This document shows positions 11,520 to 23,619 of a stretch of 64,000 nucleotides of DNA, piece after piece (positions within the stretch are counted from its first letter, which is position 1; every line of letters begins with the position of its first letter). The translations under genes and the position numbers were made by a program. This DNA comes from Peromyscus leucopus (taxonomy: Eukaryota > Chordata > Mammalia > Rodentia > Cricetidae): contig NC_051068.1 of NCBI RefSeq assembly GCF_004664715.2, forward strand, positions 10,294,298 through 10,358,297. Direction: 5' to 3'. The notes under the pieces were generated by a model. It worked only from the letters and a program-made list of their open reading frames with translations. It was not told where the DNA came from and ran no database searches.

Positions 11520-11690
11520 TCAGCAATTATTTTTACTCTTTTTCCCAGGTTCCCATGTTTGTAAAGTAGGGGATGATGGTAGCACTTGTGAGGTTCTTGT
11601 GAAAGGGAAACGAATTAATACACATAGGTGCTTAGCACAGGACTTGGTCCAGGCTCCTCAGTGCATGTTACTTGTTGCTATCACCATTAC
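11520..11690 (+). mobile_element. MIR SINE fragment
   Basis: Matches the mammalian-wide MIR order: a remnant of the cctcagtttcc core (tttttcccaggttcc), then tgtaaagtaggggatgatg, then gaattaatacacataggtgcttagcacagg. MIR predates the placental radiation, so strong divergence is expected and seen. Confidence 0.72.
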
Positions 11691-13104
11691 AAGTGTTTCT
11701 TCTGTTACTTCCCATGCAATCACCAGCTGACACACCTCGTCACCGGGTCCTGTTTCTAAAGCCAGTGCCCGGAGAGCAGGGCCGTGGGGTTACCCTGTAA
11801 GAGCTGACCAGGCTGAGCAATTTCATTTGTGCATCCGGTTAGATGGTGCTGGCATGCCATGTTTACAGAGGTGTTATAGGCAGATATTGGCGTGCAGTGG
11901 GCACCTGCTCAGATTTCTGGGGCCTGAAACAGGAATTGGACAGAGACAACAGATAGTAGTCAACAGAATCTTTTAAGAAAAAGAGTGCATCCCAGGATGC
12001 AAATGAACCAGAGCTGAAGAGACTGTTAGCAGCTCCATGCATTCATGCTCAGTGGACTGGCACCCTCAAGGTAGATGCTGAAGCATCGTCAGCCTTGGAA
12101 GGTGGGGATTTCATCTCTCTCTGAACTGTTGGGTTCATATGCCAGTCTGAACTCCCTCTCTACTCTCCTGCCACCTAGGTGTGCAGTAAAGCAAATAATA
12201 AATGGATAAACAAAATAAACAGAATCGAATCTCTTGTAGAGGTGAAAGACAACTCTCAATTGACATTTAAAGATCCTACGTGCTATTCAAAAGGCACTTA
12301 TTTTTTTGCTCTAGTGAAACACAAATGGATGCCAATATAGAACCAAGCTAACAGCTGGTAAATTTAAACTTTCTTGTAAATATGTTCTTCTTCAAGCCTG
12401 ATTTCATTAGCCCAAGCCTTAATAATACCAGTGTTCACCTATTCCTCAAGGAGGGAATGAAAATTAATGTCTGAAAGAGTTGCCAGAGGCACAATTGCCA
12501 TGCAAAATAGTAGTGTTATTTACATTACACAGCAAATCAGTGCCCAAGGCAATAAATAAATTATGCTAAGTGGATGGAAAACTAGTTTTTGCCTTCAGGT
12601 GCTTAAAATACAAAGGTGTGGTAAAAAAAAATAAAAGGAGAGATTCAAATTCTGAGCGTGCTTTAAAACGAAAAGTTTTTGACTGAACAGTACAGGAATA
12701 CATTCCCGTAGTTTTCCAGGATGCTCTTTTCCTGCAGATAAGGTATTCTCCATCCTACTTAATTACAGAGAGTGGAATGTGAGATAAGACCAGTTACTGA
12801 TTAGACAGATGTTTAGAAGTTTTTGAAATGAAGATATAAAATATAAGAATTGAGCTGATTTTAGTCTGCATGAAGTGCTGGATCCTAAACATTTCTCCCT
12901 TTGAAACACACTTGTGGCTTCTAGGTCGTGTGTACGGAACCGCTGCCATAGGGTCACAGTAGGGAGACTAAGAAAACTAAAGGTGGATGGAGATTTGAAC
13001 ACAGGGATACAGTGCTGCCTAGAATGTTCCACTGTTCATGTGCTGTTTTTATTTTCTTTATTATTATTTTTTTCTGTTTGGGAGATATAAAAATATTTTT
13101 CATG
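11691..13104. other. unique sequence, no gene seen
   Basis: Mostly AT-rich. Holds an A-rich AATAAA-type patch at 12185-12225. No exon or named repeat recognised. Confidence 0.5.
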
Positions 13105-13181
13105 GTGGAGGAGGATGTCTTCGTCAGTAAAGTGCTTGCTGAGCAAGCCGGAGGACCCGCGTTCAATTCCTCAGCACCCAT

Positions 13182-13219
<38 letters not shown>

Positions 13220-13488
13220 CAGGAAACATCAGGTATAGCGGCCTGCCCTGTAAACCAGCACTGTGCAAGTGGAGACAAGGGATACCTGAAACCTGCTAGT
13301 CAGCTAACCTTGACAAATCAATGAGCTCCAGGTTCAGAGAGAGACTGTCTGAACAGGTCAGGTGGAGAGCAATTGACACATGACAACTGATGTTGATCTC
13401 TGGCCTTCATGCACCTATACACAGGTGCACACACAAACATGTACACATATGCATAAGCACACACACACACAAACGTGCACACACACAG
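13105..13488 (+). mobile_element. B4 SINE with a 35-base internal poly(A)
   Basis: A tRNA/ID-like left part (cagtaaagtgcttgctgagc, gttcaattcctcagcaccc) is followed by A35 at 13183-13217. A diverged right part then ends with atgagctccaggttcagaga, ctctggccttcatgcac and a CA-rich tail (13425-13488). B4 is an ID plus B1 fusion, and the A-run sits at the junction. Such a long pure A-run inside an old SINE is unusual and probably reflects slippage or a younger ID tail. Confidence 0.8.
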
Positions 13489-13961
13489 ATTGCTTTTTTC
13501 TAAGTAGTATTCAGTAAGTACTACTTATTGGACTATCATTCATTATTTCTTCATTAATTTGTTCAACTAGGGTTTGTTAAGTATTGACCACATAGTGGAA
13601 ACTACTATGACTGTTGTTAGTAGAAAAAAGGAGATAAAACACCTTGCTCTTATGAAGACCCAGTTCTTAAGAACAGCTGGGCAGATGGAGATTCAAAGTA
13701 GTTAACAACCTCTTGGTCCAGATACCAACTTGGTCTGGCAGGGCACCTGAAGGTAAGACTTCCAAGTGGCCACAGGTCTGATGTTGATACTCAGTTCTTA
13801 GCCCTGGTATTGGAGAAGTTGGGAGGGGCAGAGAGCTAGTGAAGAAACTAAGATGGATATATGTGTCTCTTTCTAAACCACAAGAAAACTTATGGTTTAA
13901 TGAAGAAACTATGTCAAAATATACACAAAATACAGAATAGTTAATTAACAAAATTACTTTC
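13489..13961. other. unique sequence, no gene seen
   Basis: No repeat or exon recognised. A 94-codon minus-strand frame (13667-13951) has no family signature. Confidence 0.5.
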
Positions 13962-14147
13962 TAAAAGATTTTATTTTCATTTATATGTATGTATGTGTAT
14001 CTGCAGCATGTATGGATATCCACAGAGACCAGAAGAGCATGTTGGGTCCCCTGCAGCTTGAGTTACAGGATAATACTGGGAATGGAACTCAGGTCCTCTG
14101 AACAAGTAGCAAGCACTCATAACTGCTGAACTTTTTCTCTAGGCCCC
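13962..14147 (-). mobile_element. B3/B2-type SINE, antisense
   Basis: Plus-strand marks are aagattttattttcattta (A-rich tail complement), ccacagagaccagaagagc, gagttacagg, atggaactcaggtcctctg and ctgctgaactttttctctaggccc, the reverse complement of the tRNA-like head. Moderately diverged. Confidence 0.82.
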
Positions 14148-14799
14148 TAAAACTTATTTCGATGCAATCTGTTGGTATTGAAGAAAAATTAAATGCTAGA
14201 CTCATATTCTATTATCATCCCCTTTGACTCTTAAATCTTTCATTCAGTGCTGTGGAATTGTTCCCTCCTTTCCCATGTATTAGACTTGAGTGTGAGGACA
14301 TCAATCTCCAGGGAAATATAGCCACATATCTGGTAATGATTCTGTATTTGGCCTCTAGGCAGGGAAAGACACAAACCATCTAAGACAGATGGTCATTGCT
14401 TTTATTTTTTAAAAGATTTCTGAGATCTCTAAGCCATAATGTCTTCTGGTGTCTCCTCCTATATTTAATGATGTCTTGTATTTATTACTGTCAAAATGTT
14501 CTTTTTAGTCTGTTGACTTTCCCATTTCATCTTGTTTCATAATCTGGGTAAGTGAACAATAGGTTATGAGGACTTCTTTGAAATCCTGTCTTTATCAATT
14601 CTTCAGGTAAAATAACTAAGGTTTGTTTTGTCTTATAGGTTCTGAATTTTTTATTCTGAGTGACTTTTAGTACCATTCCTTTTCACTGTCTTAATCTTTA
14701 CCATGTGAACATGATGCTGGGCTGCAGAGTGCACTTTTAGGGTCCTGAGCATTATCTATTGTAAGCAAAAGATGACTCCTAAGATGTACATGTCAACCC
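14148..14799. other. unique sequence, nothing seen
   Basis: AT-rich sequence between the B3/B2 SINE and the L1. No exon or repeat family recognised. Confidence 0.5.
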
Positions 14800-16405
14800 C
14801 GTTTTATTTCTTTCTTTCTTTTTCTTATTATTCATTCTTCTCTCATACATTAAATCCCGACTGCAGTTTCTTCTCCCTCCTCTCCTCCCAGTCCCTCTCC
14901 CCCAGATCCACTCCTTCTCGTTTCCCTTCAGAAAAGAGCAGGCTTCCCAGGGATGTCAACACAACATGGCGTAACAAGAAATGATAAGACTAGATACATA
15001 CCTCATATCAAGGCTGGATGAGGTAACCCAGTAGGAGGAAAGGGGTCCCAAGAGCAAGCAAAAGAGTCAGAGATACTCCAACTCCCACTGTTAGGAGTCC
15101 CACAACCATAACAAATATGCAGAGGACCTAACACAGACCCATGCAGGATGCACAACTGTGGCTTCAGTCTCTGTGAGCCCCTATGAGCCCTGCTGAGTTG
15201 ATTCTGTGGGCCGTGTTTTCCTGGTGTCCTCATTTTATCGACTTTTTTTTTGGGGGGGGGGTCATGTTTAGTTCTGCCCTGGGTCTCTGGGCTATCCAGC
15301 CTCCAGTTCTTGGCCATCCTGGTGGTGTTGGGTGTGGCCTCCCTCTTATGGCTTAGGCCTCAAGTTAGACCAGACATTGGTTGGCCTCTCCCACCAGCTC
15401 TGTGCCACCATTGCCCCAGCACATCTTGTAGGCAGGACAGGTTGTAAGGCAAAGGTTTTGTGGTTGGTTGGTGTCCCAGTCCCATCATTGGAAGCCTTGC
15501 CTAGTTACAGAAGATGGCTGGTTCAGGCTCCATATCCTCCATTACTAGGAGTCTTTGCTAAGGTCACACTCATAGATTCCAGGAAGTTTCCATTGCACTA
15601 GGTTTCCATGGCCCTCTAAATGCCCCTCCCCCACACCAATTTCAGTCATCTCTCCCTGTGCCCTCTCCCTCCATCCTTCCTTCCTCCACCCGATTCCTCC
15701 TGTTCCCATCTCCACCCACCCCCAGTCCACCCACAAAACTGATTCTATTTCCCCTTCCCAGGGAGATCCATGTGTCCCACTAAAGCCCTCCTTGTTACTG
15801 AGCCTCTCTGGGTCTGTGGATTGTAGCTTGATTATCCTTTACTTAACACATAATATCCACTTATAAGTGAATACATACCATGTTTGTCTTTCTGGGTTTG
15901 GGTTACCTCATTCAGGATGACTTTTTCTAGTTCCACCTATTTGCCAGTAACTTTCATGATGTTATTTTTCTTTTTATTTATTCTTCTCTCATACAATAGA
16001 TGTCACTTTTTTTTAACAGCTGAGTGATACTCCATTGTGTAAATGTACTACATTTTCTTTATTCATTTTTTGGTTGTGGGACATCTAGGTTGTTTCCAGT
16101 TTCTGGGTATTATGAACAAAACCATAATGAACACAGTTGAGCAAGTGTCATTGTGGTAGGATAAGTATCCTTTGGGTATATGCCCAAGAGTGGTATAGCT
16201 GGGTCTTGAGGTAGATTGATTCTCAATTTTCTGAGGAACCACTGTTTTGATTTCCATAGTGGCTGTACAAGTTTGCACTCCCACCAGCAGTGGAGGAGAG
16301 TTCCCCTTGCTCCACATCTTTGCCAGCATGAGCTGTCACTTGTGTTTGATCTCAGCCATTCTGACAGGTGTAAAATGGAATATCAAAGTAGTTTTGATTG
16401 GCATT
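14800..16405 (-). mobile_element. LINE-1 (Lx-type), 5'-truncated: 3' UTR and end of ORF2
   Basis: The left end is T-rich (poly(A) complement), followed by a rodent Lx-type 3' UTR with a pyrimidine block (14860-14930). About 15900-16405 is the reverse complement of the end of ORF2, the reverse transcriptase/endonuclease protein. Minus-strand translation at 16063-16329 gives GVQTCTATMEIKTVV and PSYTTLGHIPKGYL, matching the known ORF2 C-terminal character, but frames are broken. The 5' part (ORF1, most of ORF2) is missing, so the copy is dead. A T9G10 run at 15243-15261 lies inside. Confidence 0.92.
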
Positions 16406-16774
16406 TTTTCTGACGACTGGGGATGGTCAAGCCAGTTTAAACTCTACTTTCGGCTGAACCTCCCCAGGCTCACTCTAATCTTCATTTTCTTCTCTCTCTA
16501 TTAAACTCTGTCTTGTTTCTTGAAAAACAACTCTTTGATGTTTTGGTGGCTTATTCTAAAGGCTATTGCTGTGTTTTAATGTTAACTTTGTCTTCTAGAA
16601 TGAGAAGAATTGTCCTGTGTTTTTATTTTGGTAACCAATAGCAGAGCTTATGACTTATTAAGAAACATGCATCATACTCAAGCAGGAATTCAGAGTCCAT
16701 CTGTATCTGGATTAATTAGGGTTTAGTGTGGTCAGACTTTGGTCAAGGCTAAGGAATATTAAAATATAAAATAT
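16406..16774. other. unclassified sequence, nothing firm
   Basis: Includes ctattaaactctgtcttg near 16499, which could be the end of an old LTR. I cannot support that further. Confidence 0.35.
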
Positions 16775-16951
16775 TTGTTAAAATTAGCTGCGTGGTGGTT
16801 GTGGCAGCACATGCCTTTAATCTCAGCACTCAGGAGGCAGAGGCAGGCAGATCTCTGTGAGTTCAAGGCCAGCCTGATCTACAAAGCAAGTTCCAGGACA
16901 GTCAGGGGTACAGAGAGAAACCCTGTCTTGGAAAAAACAATTGTCAAAATT
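16775..16951 (+). mobile_element. B1 SINE with near-perfect target duplication
   Basis: The body, 16786-16940, holds cctttaatctcagcactcag, gtgagttcaaggccagcctg and aaccctgtcttgg. Flanks are ttgttaaaatt (16775-16785) and ttgtcaaaatt (16941-16951), 10 of 11 matching. Older than the copy at 9034 but still full length. Confidence 0.92.
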
Positions 16952-16956
16952 GCTTT

Positions 16957-17215
16957 TGACTGAGGAGATGGTGCCGGGAGTAAAGTGCTTGCTGTACAAG
17001 GAAGAGGACCTGAGCACCCACACTGCCAGTGGTCCATGCTGGAAATCACAGAGCTGGGAGGAGGAGCCGGGAGGATCTCAGCTGTCATTGGCCAGCCAGC
17101 CTAGCCAATCAATGAGCTCCAGGTCAACTAATGAAAGGCACTATCTCAAAAACATGAGGTAGAGAGATTGACCTCTGGCCTCCACAGGTAAACACCTGGG
17201 TATGTGTACCAACCA
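16957..17215 (+). mobile_element. B4 SINE
   Basis: ID-like left part (agtaaagtgcttgctgtaca, gaggacctgagcaccc) followed by B1-like right part (gccagccagcctagccaatc, gagctccaggtcaac, gacctctggcctccac). It follows the B1 within 6 bases. Confidence 0.85.
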
Positions 17216-17276
17216 CTTTTACACCCCCCAACTGATCTTAATGTATTGATAAAGCCTGAGTGATTTTCAAGCCACA

Positions 17277-17397
17277 CTACCCCCTCCTACTCTCCTATTT
17301 TTCGTTTCTTCTAATTTCCCTAAGCTCTCTAACTCATTTTTCTATTTTCTCCATTTCTTCCCCTTTTCCCTGTTCTTTTCCTCTTTCTTCTTTTCGG
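17277..17397. repeat. pyrimidine-rich tract
   Basis: About 120 bases dominated by C and T with scattered A. It explains the long open plus-strand frame across 17260-17775 (Leu/Ser/Phe-rich), which is not taken as a gene. Confidence 0.85.
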
Positions 17398-17439
17398 ATG
17401 CCAATCACATCACTGCCTTTTTATTTTTATTTTTATTTT

Positions 17440-17650
17440 TTAAGATTTACTTTTACTGATGCGCGTGTTTGTGTCTGTGTGAGTACATCCCTTGTGTGTG
17501 TAGATACCTATGGATGCCAGAAGAGGGCGTCAGATTCCCTGGAACTGGAGTTCCGGGGAGCTGTGAGGCAGGGGACGTGGGTGCTGGGAACCACTAATCT
17601 CTGGAGTACAGGGAGCTCTCTTAGCTGCAGTCCTTTTTGCAGCTCTGGGG
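17440..17650 (-). mobile_element. B3-type SINE, antisense
   Basis: Plus-strand marks are taagatttacttttactgatg, gatgccagaagagggcgtcag, ccctggaactggagttcc and gtgggtgctgggaacc. The tRNA-like head on the right is poorly preserved. Confidence 0.82.
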
Positions 17651-18574
17651 CTCCCTTCCTTTGGATGCGCTTTGTTCTCCAACTTTGCCTCTCTTTTTTC
17701 TTCTTTCACTTTGTAGCTCCTGCACTCTCCCTCCAGCATCGTCTTTCTATTTCTTCTTTATTTACTCTCTGTTGATATTCCCCGAAAAGAGCTGTCTGGA
17801 TCCCCTGACCTCACAAGAAGCTGCCCGGTGAAACGCTTAAGAAAAACAAGGCATTATGTATTATCCTACACATTCTACAATCGCCCTAGCAATTTAGTAA
17901 CTATGCTCCAATTTAAACCAGGCCTCAAGGCAACAAAAATTGCACCAAATGCCAACTAATTTACCAAAGGTATAGGAGGAATATTTGGGAGTCAATTCCC
18001 TTCAAGCCATCTGATTCATATTATTGACTCATTTAGAAAACAGAAAGTGAACAGAGACAAGTTTTTAAGGAGTTTGGTTTCATGCAAATAACCAGCAATT
18101 GCAGCCCATTATTTTTATACCACGACTTCATTAGTCATATCCCTGTCAGACCTGTGACCAGTGTCAAATGTTTTCAAAAAGCACACCAGGACAGGCATGG
18201 AACTCATCAGCCTGTGTCAAAGGTCGCTCTCATTAAGGAGTCAAAATGAAAACTTTCAGTGTCTCCAACACATCGCCCAGCTCTCCCCAGTACTCCCACC
18301 CCCACTCCTGAAGCCCAAGGCCTGCTAAGCACCCCCAGCTCCCCAGACATTCAAATAAGATCAAGATGACAGCGCCAGAAAATGAATAGGGCTCTTACCC
18401 GGCTGGACCTCATAATCCAGCACTGATTGAAACGACCAGAAAGCTGTTTGCCAGGTCTTATAACACCATTTCCTGAGGTTAAACATAACATCTCAAAATG
18501 AAGCAATTAGGGGTTTCTCGAAAACAGGAGTCTTCAGTAATTAAAAAGAAAAAAAAAGCAAAGTCAGAAAGAAA

Positions 18575-18577
<3 letters not shown>
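17651..18577. other. quiet unique sequence; candidate conserved element
   Basis: No SINE or LINE seen. An octamer ATGCAAAT lies at 18082-18089, close to caattg and ttattttt motifs, and scattered CpGs persist. Compatible with, but not proof of, a conserved non-coding element around 17990-18260. Confidence 0.35.

Positions 18578-18630
<53 letters not shown>
18578..18630. repeat. (GA)n microsatellite
   Basis: More than 25 uninterrupted GA units, directly visible, preceded by A-rich purine sequence. Confidence 0.98.
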
Positions 18631-18637
<7 letters not shown>

Positions 18638-19660
18638 GAAAGTAAAGGCATTAAGATGGGTGCTGAGCATGGGGACCAGAAGCCAGAGTTTGATTTCTTT
18701 TTCCCTCCCCAGAAAGGCAACTTTGATTATGGAGGTAGGAAGTGAAGATTAATTTGTGTACACCAGTGTTGTAATGGTGTTCTAAGGATTGCAAGCCCTG
18801 TAGGAGTAAAATAAAACCCATCGTCCCCGAGACTCAATTAGACACCACGAGAACAGCAGTGCTTTGGTGATCCTGCTTTTGTTTTGAGTAGTAACTGCTG
18901 TTTTGAAGACTGTCTACTTGGTGAGCACAGCCACAGTGGGATTATGCTCTGTGGAATTTGCAAAGGGGTCTAGAGGTGGCTATTCCCCTTTGAAATCTTC
19001 TTTAGGCTATATTTTGGTGTTGATGTTGGATTTACTCCTGGGAGACCAGAAATGGGTTATGTCCAGTCTCCATCAAACTTAGCTGTTGCAGGAGCTTTAA
19101 GATTGACGAGCAGATATTTCCAGCATCTCATGAGATGAATGTCAAGGAAGTCTCTAGTTGTCATTATGACATTTTTGCAGAAACAAAATATGATCTAACA
19201 ATAGGAAATGCCAAAATGTGATGACTATATTGATTCCTAGAAAACACACAGTCTGTGCCCACACGAAGAAGCTGTCTGGGGAAGCATGATTTAATTCTGA
19301 ATTAATGTCTGTGACTTTTTCCTAGTTTGCTTGTGTATTAAGTCAATTACTCACATTTAAGAGATTCTTCCAGTCTATATAATGTCACTTGGATGCACGT
19401 TTTCAGGACTGACCGTTTGGTATCGTATAACCAATTGGTACGCTCTTCCCTGGGGAAGACGATTTCTCCCACTGTCAGCATCTTTAGCTGCCTGTAGTTT
19501 TTTGTGTAGAGTTGAAGCCTCAAGTGTTCCTCCCTGTCCACTTCAGCGTGTTTATTGCTGCCATCCTTGTTAAGCTCATCTTTAGGTGGTCATGTTGGTG
19601 AGACTTTATGGGTGTAGCTTCTGACATCTCCAGGAGACACAATCTCACAGCAAACTCCTC
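18631..19660. other. unique sequence, no gene seen
   Basis: About 1 kb with no repeat or exon recognised. Confidence 0.5.
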
Positions 19661-19667
19661 GATCCCT

Positions 19668-19712
<45 letters not shown>

Positions 19713-19912
19713 TTTTTTTAAGAAATTACTTATGTACATTGGTGTTTTGCCTGCGTGTGTGTCTGTGTGAGGGTGTCAGACCTCCTGGAACTGTAACTGC
19801 AGACAGTTGTGAGCTGTCATGTGGGTGCTGGGAATTGAATTTCAGCCCTCTGGAAGAGCAGTCAGTGCTCTTAACCACTGAACCATCTCTCCAGCCCCTT
19901 GATCCTGGCTCT
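19661..19912 (-). mobile_element. B2 SINE, antisense, with (CT)n-T tail expansion
   Basis: The body, 19720-19900, has plus-strand marks gtgttttgcctgcgtgtgtg, ctcctggaactgtaactgcag, gtgggtgctgggaattgaa and ccactgaaccatctctccag. On its 3' side lie T16 and (CT)n (19671-19719), the complement of an A-rich plus GA tail. Flanks gatccctgctct (19661) and gatcctggctct (19901) match at 10 of 12 and are the likely target duplication, which places the microsatellite inside the SINE tail. Confidence 0.9.
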
Positions 19913-19974
19913 TAACAGTCTTTCAGTTCCCTCCTCCAAAATGTTCCCCCAGCTTTTGGTGCAAGGATTTAGTA

Positions 19975-20262
19975 ACATTATACAGACAGAGAAGGTTATA
20001 TGCAGAAGTAAATTTGTATAAACATATACATGTAACAATAATTAAAGAAAAAGAGGCCATGGATTTGAAAGAGAGCTAGGAGGGTAGATGGAGGGTTGAG
20101 GAGGGGAAGGGAAGGAGAAATGATGTAATTTTAATCTCAAAAAATAAAAGGAGCATGCATATAGGTGGAAGGGGGAATACTGAAAATGTGTCAGAGGAGG
20201 GGGGAGTTGGAGGTATGATTATTGCATACGTCTATGAAATTATCAAAGAATAAATAAAAGAG
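19975..20262 (+). mobile_element. LINE-1 3' UTR fragment(s)
   Basis: Holds aaaaagaggccatggatttg, ggggaagggaaggagaaatg and aatctcaaaaaataaaag, then a second tail ending tgaaattatcaaagaataaa. These are rodent L1 3'-end signatures as I know them. The doubled tail suggests two overlapping ends. No ORF2 sequence is present. Confidence 0.78.
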
Positions 20263-20378
20263 AAAAAGAGAGTTCCTCCAATCTCCATGGCTGCATTTTC
20301 AGGAAAATAGGTCCCATGCAAAGGTATTTTTGTTCTTATTTGTTTTCTGAATCTTGTTTTGAAATTTTTGTAGTCTTG

Positions 20379-20700
20379 CCTTCATTATTTACTTATAAGT
20401 GTGTGTGTGTGTCCATGTGTGTGGCTTTGCATGGAGGCCAGAGGGCCATGTTAAAAGCTTTCTCCCTTATGTTTTGAGATAAGACCTCTCACGGAATCTG
20501 GAGCTTACTGCTGTGCCTAGAGTGGCTGGCCAGCAAACCTCAGGGTCCTCTTGTCCCTGCCTCCCCAGTGCCGGGATCACAGGCATGAAACCCTGTCCCC
20601 AGCTTTTTATGTGGCTTCTGGGGATCAAACTCAGGTCCTCATGCTTATGAAGCAAGTACCCTACTGACCAAGCCGTTTCCCTAGCTCACCTTCAGTTATC
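20379..20700 (-). mobile_element. B4 SINE, antisense, near full length
   Basis: The body runs about 20395-20688. It has a (GT)n stretch (complement of the CA-rich tail), atggaggccagagg, tgagataagacctctcacgg, cagtgccgggatcacagg, then tctggggatcaaactcaggt and a tRNA-like head end. Flanks ccttcattattt (20379) and ccttcagttatc (20689) are a likely imperfect target duplication. Confidence 0.85.
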
Positions 20701-23619
20701 TTGATGCAGGGATATTTTGAGAAACATTTTATTTTATAGATATTTGATATGCACATTCAAGGTGAGCGACCCAAAAAAGGCACCCTCGGACATCCATTGT
20801 GCTGTGACAACAGAAGCCTTATGTTTGTATGGTCAATAAAAAGAGGAACACCCCAAGCCAGAAGCATTATTTTAAGCTTCTACACACACTCTGGGGCTCA
20901 TCACTGAAAAGTGTAAACCCATATTCTAGTAGATGGCACGCCTTCCACACTACAGACACTACCAGACACTGCTTCTGAGTGGGACTCTGATGCTGGGCTG
21001 TGGCTGTACATCCTCTCGGTTACCAGCAACAGTATGTGAGTTGCTCACAGTGTGTTTTGTGTTAAGGGGTCGATTGGGAGGTACAATACAAATGAATGGT
21101 TAGGCTTCAGGAAAAATCTCGTACATTGCTCTGGAAGATAAGGCCAAGCTGTACTGAGATGCTGGCCTAAGTTTCACACGCCATTGTTTAATGTGCTGAG
21201 CAGATTCTTCCCTCTTCCTTTCTGTAACCTGCTGTCTCAGGTCCTCACTACATCTGAACATGGAGCGCACTGGATACCTGCCTCCAGTAAGATTCCTGAT
21301 TGTTTCGTCTTCACGCGCTGGGCCACGAGGAACAAATTCTCCAGGGAAGGACTATTTGGTTCTTCCTTCTTTCTGAAGCACTGATGGGCATGGGCTTACC
21401 CTTTTTACCTGTGGCTTCTCAGTTTCCCAAGGGTGAGGCATCCTGTCCCCACTGTGAATCTGTGAGTGACGCCCTTGGCGGAGGGGCTCCCCCTCACCCC
21501 TTCAGGAAACAGGAGGGCTGGAGAGATAGCGCTCAAGTTTTCTTTCACAGTCCCCGCTTCCCAACTCTAATCACCTTCTGCTGTGGGAAAGAGATGAGAT
21601 GAGGCCTAGAAAACAGATCATTGTCCGCCTCCTAGATTAATGCGGAGAAAGCGGTATTGTCTGTTGAATGGATAAATCTTCCTGCCGTCACTCAAAACCT
21701 AAATTCAACGCTACTTCATCTCTAAGAGGCTTATCTTCCTTGAATAGACCCTTGCAGCTCAAGTAAGAGGCGATGTAATGAAGCGTGTTTTTTTCTTAAG
21801 TGAGAAACATGCTGTAAAGAAGGGGGGAGGCTGCAGCTGTTCTAAAGGGGCTCTGCAGACTCTCGAAAGACTTGTCATTTATCTGGTCTTGCATGACATC
21901 AAATGATAGAAGATCAAGTTCAACATTTGCCAGAGTAGCTCAAAAGGGCTTCTTCATCCTGTAATTAAATAATGCTTATTAACATACAATGTTGTGCAGC
22001 TGGGATTCGTATCAAACATGATGGGAAAAATATGGAGGCAGCTTTCAACACTTTCCCTTTGGTCTCTGTTTATTAGGAGGCAGATAGCTTGGGAAACGGT
22101 GATGGTTTTAGCCAAAGCCGAAAGTTAATATTGATGCCATAATATGTGGTTAAATGAAAGAGCAGGTAGACAGGTGGGTATTAGGCAGGTGGATAAACTC
22201 AAAGTGACATGCTCAGATCACTGAAGAGTGTACCCTTTTGTCCTGCTTGTAATTAATTCAACAGTCCCCACAATGTAGGCTCACTGACTTCTGAAAAGTT
22301 AAGTACATGCAACACACATGCATGCATAATTGCTATAAATAATTACTTATTTACCTTGGTCAAACTCAGGCTACCATATTATGTTGAAGTTTAATTTGAA
22401 CTTTGGTATAAACATCAAGATTTTCATCACAGCAATAAATTTTTACCAGGATAATTTTAGCAACATTTCAATCATCTGTTGGCTTGGGTTTGTATGTATA
22501 AATCTTGCTTTATTAGTCTGTGTGCAATTAAATGGCACCACATGTAATCTTAGAGCTACAGAAAGCAGGCTGTATTCCTCAGAGGAAACAGTAGGTTAAA
22601 AAGGTGTTAAAGCTTAGGGCAGTCTGTGCTCCTTGGTAATTTCCACTAGGAAAATATCAGGATTTGTACCACCAAGGAAGTCCTATTGGCCTTTAAATTC
22701 CCACTGGATACTCCAACTTGAAGGAAACATCACCAGGAGAATTATTGAAGAAACTCCTATTTCTAGTTTCAAATCCATATCACATATGTTTAAGCTATTC
22801 GATGGTGGTATTTTATAGCTTTAAATGGATGATGTGCACATCTTGATCTGCCATTAATTTATAGCAATTGATTATCTAATCCTTTGATATTTCTAACAAG
22901 AGGCATTACATTAAGAAGCAACTATTTCCTTTGGATAAAGCATCAATACTGAGTGCTTTCTTGCACTCTACCACAGACTAACAATCCTAATGTGGCTGAG
23001 GAATGGATGGTTACTTGACGTTGGTTAATAATCCAACAATTGTACTATAATCATTGCTTTTGACTTTTCCCTCTAACAAAACTTGGTCAGTGAGCCTTGA
23101 GCCTACTCTGAAGGTTCTTCCTATGTCTTCTCTAGGTGCTCTGTAGGAATAGTAAATAGTCAATTTCCAAAAGATGTGCATTGAAATGGGGGCAGGAGCG
23201 ATCACAGAAAGTACACAGACCGTGTACTTCATAGAGCTACAGACTTCCAAAGGAGATAATGAATGAGACTCTCCATTGGGTTCTTTGAGCTGATAAGCAA
23301 TGTCCATTCATTCATCCGTGGAGTCATTGATTGATGCATTTATTCTTCATTCCACCTCCCAAGTGCTTAACACTATAAATCCATTGATCTGGTTTGCAGA
23401 GGTCATCAGTGGAAAAGGTGACTTTGTGTAGTCTTAGCCGACTGTTTCATAGATTCACCTACTGTCATGAGAGGAAAGGGAAGAGAGCTACTAATATATG
23501 ACTGGTACAAACTTGTTTTTAACAGGAGGGCAGCCTGTGACTTGTGACTTCTTGGTAGAGCCCCAGGAACATAGTCTGCTTCTCACCGTTGGGACCTTGG
23601 TGGGACCGAGGGTTTACAG
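20701..23619. other. long quiet region, no gene seen
   Basis: Almost 3 kb without recognisable SINE, LINE or microsatellite. The part 21880-23000 is AT-rich, with several TAATTA/ATTAAT-type motifs. Short frames (60-100 codons) have no family signature. This is the largest repeat-free stretch of the window and a candidate for conserved non-coding DNA. Confidence 0.45.

Noticed and set aside
15243..15261. T9G10 run as a special signal
   Set aside because: Lies inside the L1 3' UTR and is explained by homopolymer slippage in an L1 sequence.
17260..17775. 171-codon plus-strand frame
   Set aside because: Runs through a pyrimidine tract and an antisense B3 SINE; the Leu/Ser/Phe bias follows base composition.
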